Below, piece after piece: positions 53,324-61,940 of a stretch of 64,000 bases of DNA. The notes under the pieces were generated by a model. That model was not told the DNA's origin and made no database searches. It saw only the letters and a list, made by a program, of their open reading frames with translations. Origin of the DNA: an uncultured Collinsella sp. (GTDB lineage Bacteria > Actinomycetota > Coriobacteriia > Coriobacteriales > Coriobacteriaceae); the NCBI GenBank assembly GCA_905208635.1, contig CAJLPX010000001.1:62001-126000 (forward strand), given 5' to 3'. The translations under genes and the position numbers were made by a program. Numbering within the stretch: position 1 is the stretch's first letter; every line of letters starts with the position of its first letter.

Positions 53324-53494
53324 CTAATTTGCAAAGAAGTGACGCGCCATGCACTTGGCGCCCAACGTCTCCCTCCGAATGTTGCCCTGCGAACCATCGA
53401 TCCAGGCCTTCAGGCTCATAGGAACATCCTCGACCTTTGCAGCATCGAACTCGGGCGCGAGGGCAAGCAAGGCATGCGCGATAGCGTTGAACAT
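53324..53494 (-). CDS. Small hypothetical protein, 56 residues, between argG and argH
   Basis: An ATG at 53494 has GAGGAG eight bases upstream, and the frame runs 56 codons to a TAG at 53324. The product starts MFNAIAHALLALAPEFDAA and continues with a mostly hydrophilic part ending in MARHFFAN. I do not recognise it. It lies behind the argG terminator and 118 bases in front of argH, on the same strand, so it could be a leader or first gene of the argH transcript. It is below common size cut-offs. A chance frame cannot be excluded, but its ribosome site and codon pattern favour a gene. Confidence 0.55.
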   Translation of the reverse strand: MFNAIAHALLALAPEFDAAKVEDVPMSLKAWIDGSQGNIRRETLGAKCMARHFFAN

Positions 53495-53544
53495 AATGGA
53501 TACTCCTCATATATATAGGCACAGAGCTGCCAAATTGATAGAAG

Positions 53545-53574
53545 GAGCCCCGCCGGACAACCCCGGCGGGGCTC
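53545..53574 (-). terminator. Intrinsic terminator of argG
   Basis: GAGCCCCGCCGG and CCGGCGGGGCTC are perfect complements around six bases. The minus strand continues CTTCTATC, a short T-rich tail. It lies about 150 bases behind argG, and bases 53575-53727 show no other feature. Confidence 0.75.
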
Positions 53575-53727
53575 GGACTCAGCCGCAGACGCGGCATCAT
53601 ATATGCGGGCGGAACGTAGGGGCCACCGATGTTAAGAAGTGTCAGCAAGCATAACGAAAGGTAGGGACCCCGTGCGCCCGTTATGTATCACGCGGATGGG
53701 CCGCGCGGATACCAAGGGAAGGAGGCG

Positions 53728-54954
53728 CTAGGCCTGGGCGGCAGCAGAGCTGGGGCCCTGGACCTTTGCCCACGTCTTGAGCGACAGCGTATCGATCTCG
53801 ATAAAGCCGGCGCTGGCCTTCTCGTCAAACGTGGTGTCGCGGTCGTAGGTGGCCAGACCGTAGTCGTAGAGGCTGAAGGGGCTCTTGCGGCCGACGACAT
53901 GGCAGTTGCCCTTAAAAAACTTCAGACGGACAGTGCCGGTCACGAACTTCTGGGTATCGGCCATAAAGGCATCGAGCGCGTTTTTGAGCGGGCTGTACCA
54001 CTGGCCGTTGTACACGGCGGTGGCCCAATCCTGCTCGAGCTTGATCTTGGTCTTGAGCAGGTCGCCCTCGACGCAGATGTCCTCGAGCGCCTTGTGGGCG
54101 GTGATGAGCGTCAGGGCTCCGGGAACCTCATAGCACTCACGGCTCTTGAGGCCCACCAGACGATCCTCGACCAGATCGAGGCGGCCAAAGCCATTGTCGC
54201 CGGAGATCTTGTTGAGGGCGATGACGATCTCGGAGAGCTTCATCTTCTTGCCGTCGACGGCGACGGGCTTGCCGGCCTCAAACTCAATCTCGGTGTAGGT
54301 CGGGGTGTCCGGCGTGTCCTCGGGGTTCTTGGTCATAACCCAAGCGTCGTCAAGCGGCTCGTTCCAGGGATCCTCCAGGTGACCGCACTCAATGGCACGA
54401 CCCCACAGGTTGTCGTCGATGGAGTAGGGGTTGTCGTTGGCACCCTCGGGAACCGGCACGTTGTGGGCGTGGGCATAGGCGACCTCGTCCGGACGGCACT
54501 TCAGGTCCCACTCGCGAACCGGGGCGATAACCTTGAGCTCGGGGTCGAGGGCCTTGACGGCGGCCTCAAAACGGACCTGGTCGTTACCTTTGCCGGTGCA
54601 GCCGTGGGCGACGTAGGTCGCGCCAAACTCGTGAGCAACCTCGACGAGCTTCTTGGCGAGCAGCGGGCGGGACAGGGCGGAGAGCAGCGGGTACTTGTTC
54701 TCGTACATGGAGTTGGCCGCGATGGCCTTGGTCAGGAACTCATCGGAGAACTCGTCGCGCAAGTCGAGCACCTGACAATCCAGAACGCCCAGGTCGAGCG
54801 CCTTCTGCTTCTTGGCATCCAGGCCGGTCTCCTCCTGGCCCACGTTGCCGCAGACGCAAACGACATCGAGATTCTTCTCGTCCTGGAGCCACTTGACACA
54901 TACGGATGTATCAAGACCACCGGAATATGCGAGAACGACTTTTTCCTTGCTCAT
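53728..54954 (-). CDS. argG: Argininosuccinate synthase
   Basis: ArgG joins citrulline and aspartate with ATP. The 408-residue protein begins with the nucleotide loop VVLAYSGGLDTSVCV. It carries ATYVAHGCTGKGNDQVRFE and the substrate segment SMYENKYPLLSALSRPL. The ATG at 54954 has AAAGGA seven bases ahead. It precedes argH on the same strand, with a terminator between. The upstream region has a 13-base inverted repeat that might be an operator. Confidence 0.95.
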   Translation of the reverse strand: MSKEKVVLAYSGGLDTSVCVKWLQDEKNLDVVCVCGNVGQEETGLDAKKQKALDLGVLDCQVLDLRDEFSDEFLTKAIAANSMYENKYPLLSALSRPLLAKKLVEVAHEFGATYVAHGCTGKGNDQVRFEAAVKALDPELKVIAPVREWDLKCRPDEVAYAHAHNVPVPEGANDNPYSIDDNLWGRAIECGHLEDPWNEPLDDAWVMTKNPEDTPDTPTYTEIEFEAGKPVAVDGKKMKLSEIVIALNKISGDNGFGRLDLVEDRLVGLKSRECYEVPGALTLITAHKALEDICVEGDLLKTKIKLEQDWATAVYNGQWYSPLKNALDAFMADTQKFVTGTVRLKFFKGNCHVVGRKSPFSLYDYGLATYDRDTTFDEKASAGFIEIDTLSLKTWAKVQGPSSAAAQA

Positions 54955-55507
54955 GGCTGTTTCCTTTCGCCCTTGGTAGCTAGTTAGAACATCGGTCAGT
55001 TGCAAGTCATTTCGAGGTCAAAAACCGTGCAATATCAGGTTAAATAGCAAAAAGCAGCACAGCATGCCCTAGAAACATGCATTTATATCGTGCTAAAACC
55101 CAACGACCTCAAAATGACTCTGTTGGGGCATTTCACCCCATACGAACAGAGACGATTGTTATCGTCGTCGGGAAATTACGCGCTGGCGTCGGATGGCATT
55201 ATCTGCAGTGGTGATGATCTTTACGAACTGCATCTGCCTCTCCTTTCACCTATCGCCGGGCGCAATTCTAATATCGTAAACGGTACCTTTTCTTCGGTAA
55301 GCGGTTGTATTTCCGTCTCCGTTTTCGATGGTCGCTATATTACGCTAAAGTGCCCGCAGCACAAGCGACAAATTCAAATTTCTGAAAAGTTTTTTCATTA
55401 CTTTGTGAAGCGTGGTGCAAATACGCTCCGTTCCTGCGACAATACGCTCAGTTACTGGTTGATGGTTATAACGTCTGAAACAATTTCGAAACGAAAGGCG
55501 CGCTTTT
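54955..55507. other. Divergent intergenic region between argG and a HAD gene, with a 13-base inverted repeat
   Basis: This is one of the longest gaps, about 550 bases, and more AT-rich than its surroundings. TCATTTCGAGGTC (55007-55019) and GACCTCAAAATGA (55105-55117) are complementary but for one base and may frame the argG promoter. A long open frame from 55090 exists but lacks a ribosome site and overlaps the next gene, so I do not call it. ARG-box palindromes were not clear. Confidence 0.5.
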
Positions 55508-56335
55508 ATGCAAACTTACGAATCGGACACCAATATCGGAAGCATTAGGATTCTCGCCGTCGACATGGACAAGACGCTGCTCACCGACAAGCGCATGTTG
55601 CCGCAGGGTCTTGATGAGCGCCTGGACAAGCTCGCCGACGCAGGCATTGTATTCTGCCCCGCCAGCGGACGCCCCGCCCCCAAACTCGAGGAAATGTTCG
55701 AGAGCATTAAGAACCGCATCGCTTTTTGTCCCGACAACGGAGCCTGCGTCATCTATCGCGGCAGCTATATCTATAAGAGCAACATCGATGTGGCGCTGTA
55801 TCAGCAGGTGCTCGCTCGTGCCTCGGAGGACCCACGCGCCGTTCCCGTCCTGTGCTGCTACGACGAGTTCTATGTGCTCACCCGCGACCATCAATACCAC
55901 GACGAGATCAGCGTGTACTACAACACGATCAACTACGTCGACACCTTTGAGGGCATTGATATCGAGTCCAATAAGATCTCGATCTTTTTCCCTGCCTACG
56001 ATGCCGAGCCCGCGTTCCGCGAGACCTATAACCCCGCGTTCTCGGATCAGCTCTATGTCACCAATGCCGGCCGCGAGTGGATCGACTTTATGAACCTGGG
56101 TGTCGACAAGGGCGCCGGCGTAGCACATCTCTGCGAGCGCCTGGGCATCGATATCGCCGACGCCGCTGCCGTGGGCGATACCTACAACGACATCCCCATG
56201 CTTGAGCGCGTCGGTCACAGCTTTATCGTGGACAATGCCGAGGAGCATATGAACGCGCATGCTGAGTGGCGCATTCCGAGCAACAACGACGGGGGCGTAC
56301 TGACGCTCATCGACGCCATCCTGGCGGCTCGGTAG
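55508..56335 (+). CDS. Cof-type HAD-IIB family phosphatase
   Basis: The 275-residue protein has motif I as ILAVDMDKTLLTDKR, motif II as FCPASGRP, and the late AAVGDTYNDIPMLERVG with the metal-binding aspartates. The cap is the large IIB type. Such enzymes dephosphorylate sugar phosphates, flavin or other metabolites; the substrate is not evident. AAAGG precedes the ATG by about nine bases. A structured repeat begins ten bases behind its stop codon. Confidence 0.88.
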   Translation: MQTYESDTNIGSIRILAVDMDKTLLTDKRMLPQGLDERLDKLADAGIVFCPASGRPAPKLEEMFESIKNRIAFCPDNGACVIYRGSYIYKSNIDVALYQQVLARASEDPRAVPVLCCYDEFYVLTRDHQYHDEISVYYNTINYVDTFEGIDIESNKISIFFPAYDAEPAFRETYNPAFSDQLYVTNAGREWIDFMNLGVDKGAGVAHLCERLGIDIADAAAVGDTYNDIPMLERVGHSFIVDNAEEHMNAHAEWRIPSNNDGGVLTLIDAILAAR

Positions 56336-56345
56336 CCGTCCCATC

Positions 56346-56474
56346 GGGCCTGACCGGGCGGCACGGGATAACTTTTCGCTCGGTCAGGTCCTGCGCAAGA
56401 CGAAAGCCACATTAAGTGGCTTTCTTTGCGTGCGGAATCTACGAAAAGTTAACCCGTGCCGCCCGGCCAGGCCC
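56346..56474 (+). repeat. Structured intergenic repeat family I, copy 3
   Basis: Arms GGGCCTGACCGGGCGGCACG and its near-complement pair over about 30 bases, ending in AACTTTTCG/CGAAAAGTT. The inner stem GAAAGCCAC-ATTAA-GTGGCTTTC is also paired. The loops CTCGGTCAGGTCCTG and GTGCGGAATCTACG match copy 2 at 5201-5313. It lies between a HAD phosphatase gene and the 3' end of polA. Confidence 0.8.
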
Positions 56475-56541
56475 TAGGTTTACTTTCCTGCCGCCAAGAT
56501 GGCGTCTTGAGTGTCTAGATACTTAGCTGAAATGATTTGAG

Positions 56542-56578
56542 CAGAGGGGAGCTCCTTGTTGGGAGGGGCTCCCCTCTG
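56542..56578 (+). terminator. Intrinsic terminator between the HAD gene and polA
   Basis: CAGAGGGGAGC and GCTCCCCTCTG pair, followed on the plus strand by TTTTGG. It may end transcripts from the HAD gene that have passed through the structured repeat. Confidence 0.75.
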
Positions 56579-56591
56579 TTTTGGTTACTGT

Positions 56592-56620
56592 GGGACAAAT
56601 TAATCAGTAGTGTTTGTCCC
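56592..56620 (-). terminator. Palindrome behind polA
   Basis: GGGACAAA and TTTGTCCC pair around a 13-base loop, 59 bases behind the polA stop. It may terminate polA. The GGGACA word is reminiscent of the GGGACAG palindromes. Confidence 0.5.
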
Positions 56621-56678
56621 AAATCTTAAGTATGTGGGGGCTTGCGTCTTGGGCGAGCTTGCCTTATGGAGTGCTTCC

Positions 56679-59423
56679 CTATTTCGCGTCGGCCCAGGTT
56701 ATGCCGGTACTGGCTTCGGCGATCAACGGTACGCGGAGGTCCACTACGTGCTCCATGACGTCGCGGACCATGGCGGTGAGGCGCTCGACTTCGTCGACGG
56801 GGCACTCAAAGTCCAGTTCGTCGTGCACTTGCAGGATCATGTGAGCGGCAAAGCCCTCTTCTTCCAGGCGGCTGCTTACGCGGGCCATTGCGATCTTGAT
56901 GATGTCGGCCGCGGTTCCCTGCATGGGGTGGTTCATGGCCGTGCGCTCGCCAAAACCGCGGAGCTGCGGATTTTTGGCCTTGAGCTCCGGAATATGACGA
57001 CGGCGGCCGTACATGGTCTCGGCGTAGCCCGTCTGCTTGGCACGTGCCACCACGTTGTCGAGGAACGTGCGCACGCCCGGATAGGCCTCGTAGTAGCGGT
57101 CGATCATGTCGCGCGCCTCGGCCATCGAGATGTGCAGCGACTGCGACAGACCGTAGGCCTGCTGACCGTACACGATGCCAAAGTTCACGGCCTTGGCGCG
57201 GCTGCGCAGGTCGGGTGTCACCTCGGACACCGGCACGCCAAACACGCGCGCGGCCGTCTCGGCATGGAAGTCCTCGCCCTCGTTAAAGGCGCGCACCAGG
57301 TGCTCATCGCCCGAGAGATGCGCCAGCAGACGCAGCTCGATCTGCGAGTAGTCCACCGCCAAAAAGACGCTTCCCGCGCCTGCCGAAAACGCCGTCTTGA
57401 CGGTACGGCCCAGCTCCGAGCGCGTCGGGATGTTCTGCAGGTTCGGGTCACTCGAGGACAGACGCCCCGTTGCCGTGATGGTCTGGTTGTACGTGGTGTG
57501 CACGCGGCCGTCACCGCGGCGCAGTGGGCCCAGCGTGTCCAGATAGGTGGACTTGATCTTGGACTTCTCACGCCAATCCAAGATCAGACGCACGATTTCG
57601 TGGTCACGGGCAAGGTCGCTCAGCACCTTGGCGTTGGTCGAATAGTAACCGCGCTTGGTCTTTTTGAGGCCCTTGGTCGGAAGCCCCATAACGTCAAACA
57701 GCACGTGCGAGAGCTGCATGGGGCTGCCGATGTTAAAGGTCTCGTCACCTGCCAGGTCGCGAATGCTGCGCTCGACCTCGGCAATCTGGGTCGCCAGGCC
57801 CTCGGACAGACTATGCAGACGGTCGGGGTCTACAAGCATGCCTGCGCGCTCCATCTTGGCAAGCACCGGCACGAGCGGCATCTCGATGCCGTCGAACACG
57901 TTGGCAGCGTTCTCGCGGGCCATGCGGTCGCGCAGCGGTGCGACCAGCGCCAGCATCAAGGCCGCCGTGCGAGCGGCGGGCGCAGGAGCATCCTCGCCGG
58001 CACCCTCTGCACCGTGCGCCGCAGGCAGCGCCATCTGCAGATAGGTATCGGCCAGATACGCCTCGTCAAACTCGGAGCGGTCGGAATCCAACAGGTAGGC
58101 CGCGACCACGGTGTCGAAGATGCGCGTGGAATCGACTGCCAGCGGATCCATAAGCTCGGGCTCGGAAGAATCGATGGGCGAAAGCTCATGCAGTAGAGCC
58201 TTCGTATCCGGGCTCGCCACGCGGCCCTCCATAAACAGGCGCGCAAGCACACCGGCAATCACGCCGTGGGCGAAATTGAAGCCATCGACCACGGCAGTGG
58301 TACCGCCGTCGCCCTCCTCAAGCGCAAGCAGTCCCTTGGACGTCGCCAGCCACAGCGTGCGCGTCAGGCCAAAAAGCGCGCCCTCCTCCTTGTCATCGTC
58401 CACCACGGCGGCAATCCACTCGCCTGCATCAATCACGCGGGAGACCTCAGCCGCAACGGCACCAAGCGCGCCAGCATCGCCGGCGGCTGCGCGCAAAACG
58501 GCGGGAATCTCAAACGTGCTGGCAGCTGCCCCGCCCTCGCCGCCGATCAGCGCCAAGAAACGGTTCTGCATGGCGGTGATACCAAGCGTGCCCAGCGCCG
58601 CGGAAACCTCATCGGCGGAAAACGCCGGGAAGGACGTCGCCTCAAAATCGAGCTCAACGGGTGCATCGGTGCGGATGGTCGCCACCTTACGGCTCAGCAG
58701 CGCGTCGTCGATGTGTGCGCGCAGGTTTTCTCCCATCTTGCCCTTGACCTCGTCAGCATGCGCGATGACCTCGTCAAGGCTGCCGTACTGCGCGATGAGC
58801 GCACTCGCCTTTTTGGGGCCGATGCCCGGTACGCCGGGAATGTTGTCCGACGTATCGCCCTTCAGACCGTAAAAATCGGGCACGAGCGCCGGCGTGATGC
58901 CGTGATACAGGTCGTCCACGCTCTCGGGCGTCATGATCGCCACGTCGGACAGGCCCTTGCGAGTCGAGACCACGTTGACGTGCTCGGTCACGAGCTGATA
59001 CATGTCGCGGTCGCCGGTCACCAGCAGCATGTCGCAGCCGGCCTCCTCGCCCAGGCGCGCCATGGTTCCCAGGATATCGTCGCCTTCCCAGCCCTCGGAC
59101 TGCAAAATGGGCACGTTGAGCGCGGCGAGCAGCTCCTTGATCATGGGGAACTGCGCGTGCAGGTCGGGGTCCATGGGCGGGCGCTGCGCCTTGTACTGCG
59201 GCAGCATCTCCATACGCACGCGCGGCTTGCCCTTGTCAAACGCCACGACAACGCCGTCGGGATTAAAGGCATCGATCATCTTGAGGAACATGTTCAGAAA
59301 ACCAAAGATCGCGTTGGTGGGGCGACCGTCCGGCGCGTTCATGGTCGGCGGCACGGCGTGGAAGGCGCGATGCATGAGCGAGTTGCCGTCGATGACGGCA
59401 AAGGTACGGCGCTTTTCAGACAT
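56679..59423 (-). CDS. polA: DNA polymerase I
   Basis: The 914-residue protein has a 5'-3' exonuclease domain (VIDGNSLMHRAFHAVP near the start, then MLLVTGDRDMYQL and the helix-hairpin GVPGIGPKKASALI). A middle domain follows, then the polymerase with motif A (LAVDYSQIELRLLAHLSGD), motif B (RAKAVNFGIVYGQQAYGLS) and motif C (QVHDELDFE). In the middle domain the DxE residues of the 3'-5' proofreading site are not found; the equivalent region reads WIAAVVDDDKEEGALFG. Proofreading is therefore probably absent, as in several Gram-positive enzymes. GAGGT precedes the chosen ATG. Confidence 0.96.
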   Translation of the reverse strand: MSEKRRTFAVIDGNSLMHRAFHAVPPTMNAPDGRPTNAIFGFLNMFLKMIDAFNPDGVVVAFDKGKPRVRMEMLPQYKAQRPPMDPDLHAQFPMIKELLAALNVPILQSEGWEGDDILGTMARLGEEAGCDMLLVTGDRDMYQLVTEHVNVVSTRKGLSDVAIMTPESVDDLYHGITPALVPDFYGLKGDTSDNIPGVPGIGPKKASALIAQYGSLDEVIAHADEVKGKMGENLRAHIDDALLSRKVATIRTDAPVELDFEATSFPAFSADEVSAALGTLGITAMQNRFLALIGGEGGAAASTFEIPAVLRAAAGDAGALGAVAAEVSRVIDAGEWIAAVVDDDKEEGALFGLTRTLWLATSKGLLALEEGDGGTTAVVDGFNFAHGVIAGVLARLFMEGRVASPDTKALLHELSPIDSSEPELMDPLAVDSTRIFDTVVAAYLLDSDRSEFDEAYLADTYLQMALPAAHGAEGAGEDAPAPAARTAALMLALVAPLRDRMARENAANVFDGIEMPLVPVLAKMERAGMLVDPDRLHSLSEGLATQIAEVERSIRDLAGDETFNIGSPMQLSHVLFDVMGLPTKGLKKTKRGYYSTNAKVLSDLARDHEIVRLILDWREKSKIKSTYLDTLGPLRRGDGRVHTTYNQTITATGRLSSSDPNLQNIPTRSELGRTVKTAFSAGAGSVFLAVDYSQIELRLLAHLSGDEHLVRAFNEGEDFHAETAARVFGVPVSEVTPDLRSRAKAVNFGIVYGQQAYGLSQSLHISMAEARDMIDRYYEAYPGVRTFLDNVVARAKQTGYAETMYGRRRHIPELKAKNPQLRGFGERTAMNHPMQGTAADIIKIAMARVSSRLEEEGFAAHMILQVHDELDFECPVDEVERLTAMVRDVMEHVVDLRVPLIAEASTGITWADAK

Positions 59424-59589
59424 ATTGAATACCTCGCTTTGGGCTGGGCACGGTTTGCTCACACCAGTTTACACGCTCCCCGCCCCGCGGCCACCGCACA
59501 TCAGGCTTCCCTGCCGCCGCGGGCCCGCGCGTGATACGATGGCTCACGGTACATCAACCAGCACGATCGATCCGAAAGGAGCCTGCGTC

Positions 59590-60987
59590 ATGGAGCGTCC
59601 CTGCGCATGGAAAAAGTACACGCCACAGCAGATCGAGGAGCTCGAGGAGCTTTGCCGCGGCTATAAGCAGTTTTTGAGTGAGAACAAGACCGAGCGCCTG
59701 TGCGTCAAGGCCGGTATCAAGATGGCCGAGGAGGCGGGCTACGTCAATCTGGAGACCGTGATCGCCGAGGGCCGCGCGCTCAAGGCCGGCGACAAGGTGT
59801 ACGCCGCCAACCACGGCAAGGACCTCATGCTCGTCAACCTGGGCACCGCCCCGCTCGAGCAGGGCTTTAACATCCTGGGCGCCCACGTGGACTCGCCGCG
59901 CCTGGACCTCAAGCAGAACCCCGCCTTCGAGGCCGGCGACATGGCTTATCTCGACACGCACTACTATGGCGGCGTCAAGAGCTACCACTGGGTCGCTTCC
60001 CCGCTCGCACTCGTAGGCGTCATCTGCAAAAAGGATGGCACCACCGTCGACATCAACATCGGTGACAAGGCCGACGACCCGGTCTTTACCATCTCCGACC
60101 TGCTGATCCACCTCTCGAGCGAGCAGATGGCCAAGCCCGCCAAGGACGCCGTCGACGCCGAGATCCTCGACGTGATCGTGGGCGGCCGTCCCGTCAAGTT
60201 TGACGAGGACGACAAGGACGCCCCCAAGGAGCCCGTCAAGCAGATGTTCCTGGATATCCTCAAGGAGCAGTACGACGTCGAGGAGGAGGACTTCCTCTCC
60301 GCCGAGATCGAGGTCGTGCCCGCCGGCCCCGCCCGTGACATGGGCCTCGACCGCTCCATGATTCTGGGCTATGGCCACGACGACCGTGTCTGCGCCTATC
60401 CGTCCATGCTCGCCCAGATCAACGTCGCCAACGTGGAGCGCACGAGCATCACACTCATCGTCGACAAGGAGGAGATCGGTTCCGTGGGTGCCACCGGCAT
60501 GACGAGCCGCTTCTTCGAGAACACCGTCGCCGAGATCATGACGCTCGCCGGCGAGGATAGCCCGCTGGCCCTGCGCCGCGCGCTCGCCCGCAGCCGCATG
60601 CTCTCCTCCGACGTGTCCGCCGGCTTCGACCCGGGCTACGCCGGCAAGTTCGAAACCAAGAACGCAGCCTTTATGGGTCGCGGCCTGTGCTTTAACAAGT
60701 ACACGGGCAGCCGCGGCAAGGGCGGCTCTAACGACGCCGACGCCGAGTATGTGGCCCTCATCCGCGACATCATGGACGAGGCCGGCGTGGACTTCCAGAC
60801 CTGCGAGCTCGGTCGCGTCAACGCGGGCGGCGGCGGCACCATCGCATACATCATGGCTAAGTACGGCATGAACGTCATCGACTCTGGCGTTGCCGTCCTG
60901 TCCATGCACGCCCTGTGGGAGGTCGCTAACAAGGCCGATATCTACGAGGCCTATCGCGGCTACAAGGCCTTCATCGAGCGCGCGTAA
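59590..60987 (+). CDS. M18 family aminopeptidase
   Basis: The 465-residue protein is a dinuclear zinc aminopeptidase of the M18 (aspartyl aminopeptidase/ApeA) family. Metal ligands are seen in LGAHVDSPRLDLK, VDKEEIGSVGATG and, near the C-terminus, AVLSMHALWEV. The glutamate pair in DKEEIG includes the catalytic base. It acts in the cytosol on acidic or neutral N-terminal residues. AAAGGAG lies about eight bases before the ATG. It is divergent from polA, with about 165 bases between. Confidence 0.92.
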   Translation: MERPCAWKKYTPQQIEELEELCRGYKQFLSENKTERLCVKAGIKMAEEAGYVNLETVIAEGRALKAGDKVYAANHGKDLMLVNLGTAPLEQGFNILGAHVDSPRLDLKQNPAFEAGDMAYLDTHYYGGVKSYHWVASPLALVGVICKKDGTTVDINIGDKADDPVFTISDLLIHLSSEQMAKPAKDAVDAEILDVIVGGRPVKFDEDDKDAPKEPVKQMFLDILKEQYDVEEEDFLSAEIEVVPAGPARDMGLDRSMILGYGHDDRVCAYPSMLAQINVANVERTSITLIVDKEEIGSVGATGMTSRFFENTVAEIMTLAGEDSPLALRRALARSRMLSSDVSAGFDPGYAGKFETKNAAFMGRGLCFNKYTGSRGKGGSNDADAEYVALIRDIMDEAGVDFQTCELGRVNAGGGGTIAYIMAKYGMNVIDSGVAVLSMHALWEVANKADIYEAYRGYKAFIERA

Positions 60988-61001
60988 CCAACCCTTCATC
61001 A

Positions 61002-61066
61002 GTTGCGGTGAAATACAGACTAAACTGGCCCATAAACGGCCAAAACAGACCGTATTCCACCGCAAC
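61002..61066 (+). terminator. Long-arm hairpin with T-run behind the M18 gene
   Basis: GTTGCGGTGAAATAC and GTATTCCACCGCAAC pair with one mismatch, and an inner GGCC-CATAAAC-GGCC stem closes the loop. The plus strand then reads TTCCTTTTT. It should end transcription of the aminopeptidase gene. Its 3' foot lies 25 bases before yaaA, so it also shapes the yaaA leader. Confidence 0.7.
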
Positions 61067-61090
61067 TTCCTTTTTGGCAGAGGAGAGTCC

Positions 61091-61900
61091 ATGCTGCAGG
61101 TCGTCATTTCGCCCGCCAAGCAGATGTGCGCGGCCCAAGATGCTTTTGAAGTCCTGGGCATTCCACCCTTTGCGCGCGAGACGGCTCGCCTCCACCGCGC
61201 ACTGCTAGATATCGAGCGGAATGAAGGCAGCGACAGCCTGCAGGCGCTATGGAACGTGAGTGACAAACTGCTGGGGCCTTGCCTCAACACCCTGCATGAG
61301 TTCGGGCCCATCCTGAAAAACGGCGATCTCGACAATCCCGCACTCGCCTGTCACCTCTCCCCTGCCGTCATGTCCTACCACGGCATTCAATACCAGAGCA
61401 TGGCGCCCGAGGTGATGGATTCCGCGCAGCTCGCATGGCTGCAAAGCCACCTGTGGATCCTCTCTGGCCTCTACGGGTGCGTTCGCCCCTTTCATGCCGT
61501 CGAACCGTATCGGCTGGAGATGGGCGCGAAGCTCGCCGTTGACGATGCCCGAGACCTCTATGCGTTTTGGAGCGACAAGCTCGCGCGGGCTATCGCCCCG
61601 GCAGGCTCAAACACCACGATCGTCAACCTCGCCAGCGTAGAGTACGCCAAAGCCGTTCTGCCCCATCTCGCGGGCGACGCCACGGTCGTCACGTGCCTCT
61701 TTGGCGAAGGCATCCGCAACGGCAAGCCCATCCAGCGCTCGACCGCCAGCAAAAAGGCACGTGGTTCCATGGTGCGCTGGATGGCAGAAAACAAGCTCGA
61801 GGATGTAAGCGGGCTCACCGCGTTTGACGTTGGTTATCGTCACTTTCCCGAGCTTTCAAATAAGAACACTTTGGTCTTCCTGAACGAACAGACCTTGTAG
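61091..61900 (+). CDS. yaaA: YaaA family peroxide stress protein
   Basis: The 269-residue protein begins MLQVVISPAKQM and shows VMSYHGIQYQSM, LWILSGLYGCVRPFHAVEPYRLEM and VTCLFGEG, the signatures of YaaA (UPF0246). In E. coli, YaaA lowers free intracellular iron during peroxide stress and binds DNA. AGAGGAGAG precedes the ATG. It follows the M18 gene on the same strand but behind a terminator-like hairpin. Confidence 0.92.
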   Translation: MLQVVISPAKQMCAAQDAFEVLGIPPFARETARLHRALLDIERNEGSDSLQALWNVSDKLLGPCLNTLHEFGPILKNGDLDNPALACHLSPAVMSYHGIQYQSMAPEVMDSAQLAWLQSHLWILSGLYGCVRPFHAVEPYRLEMGAKLAVDDARDLYAFWSDKLARAIAPAGSNTTIVNLASVEYAKAVLPHLAGDATVVTCLFGEGIRNGKPIQRSTASKKARGSMVRWMAENKLEDVSGLTAFDVGYRHFPELSNKNTLVFLNEQTL

Positions 61901-61940
61901 GACCACCGCTACTTTTGAATGTGCTGCCTAGGCACGGCGT

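Noticed and set aside
55090..55548. A 152-codon frame (GTG start) in the argG-HAD gap
   Set aside because: It has no ribosome site, overlaps the well-supported HAD start at 55508 and resembles no family known to me. It could still be a relic.
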